Assembly: GCF_026151205.1 (NCBI RefSeq)
Contig: NC_087081.1
Span: 6,381,246-6,445,245 of the forward strand
Direction of reading: 5' to 3'
Origin: Bolinopsis microptera
Lineage: Eukaryota; Ctenophora; Tentaculata; Lobata; Bolinopsidae
DNA length: 64,000 nt
This document shows positions 63,982 to 64,000 of this stretch, piece by piece. The position numbers and the translations under genes were made by a program. Each line of letters opens with the position of its first letter. Position 1 is the stretch's first letter. Under the pieces are notes generated by a model. It was not told the DNA's origin, did not search any database, and saw only the letters and a list, made by a program, of their open reading frames with translations.

Positions 63982-64000
63982 AGCACCATCGGCCAGCCAG

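Overview
The window is nuclear DNA from an animal, most likely an invertebrate. The evidence is GT-AG introns, small exons separated by repeat-filled introns, tRNA-derived SINEs, LINE and DNA-transposon remnants, long microsatellites, and the animal gene TMEM192. I cannot name the species. The DNA is AT-rich. There is no operon, CRISPR array, rRNA gene or intact tRNA gene.

I assembled five split genes by hand, matching splice signals and intron phase. (1) + strand, window start to 4152: the 3' eight exons of a secreted or surface protein with an Ig-like segment and a C-terminal PAN/apple-like cysteine-rich domain. (2) - strand, 9361 to 6786: a complete 263-residue membrane protein with three predicted membrane helices, which I do not recognise. 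(3) - strand, 35785 to 21583: a complete eight-exon PP2C-family protein phosphatase, like the C. elegans T23F11.1 type, spread over 14 kb. (4) - strand, 42358 to 39610: a complete six-exon TMEM192 homologue (lysosomal membrane protein). (5) + strand, about 46899 to 48126: part of a small coiled-coil gene. The genes look functionally unrelated.

Most of the rest is repetitive. 10.2-18.7 kb holds purine-only GGA tracts split by a 4.4-kb satellite-filled insertion, plus homopolymer runs and two perfect inverted repeats. The phosphatase introns hold many tandem repeats (30-bp, 32-bp, about 57-bp, CT) and a CRE-like cluster; a 72-bp array lies just upstream of the gene. 38-45 kb adds two LINE remnants. 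49-56 kb is a nest of DNA transposons: a 3.19-kb element with perfect terminal inverted repeats and an 8-bp target duplication lies inside an older element, followed by a 670-bp PIF/Harbinger-like element and a MULE transposase pseudogene. Two copies of an about 337-bp tRNA-derived SINE lie at 5.2 kb and 57.4 kb. 58-64 kb is gene-poor and ends in a LINE fragment.

The most notable points are: two genes in which a splice junction has been duplicated in frame (a 72-nt tandem acceptor in the phosphatase; a donor duplicated around an AAAC array in gene 1); the nested transposon with an exact 8-bp target duplication; the satellite-carrying 4.4-kb insertion; and a second nested pair of MITEs at 21.9-22.3 kb.
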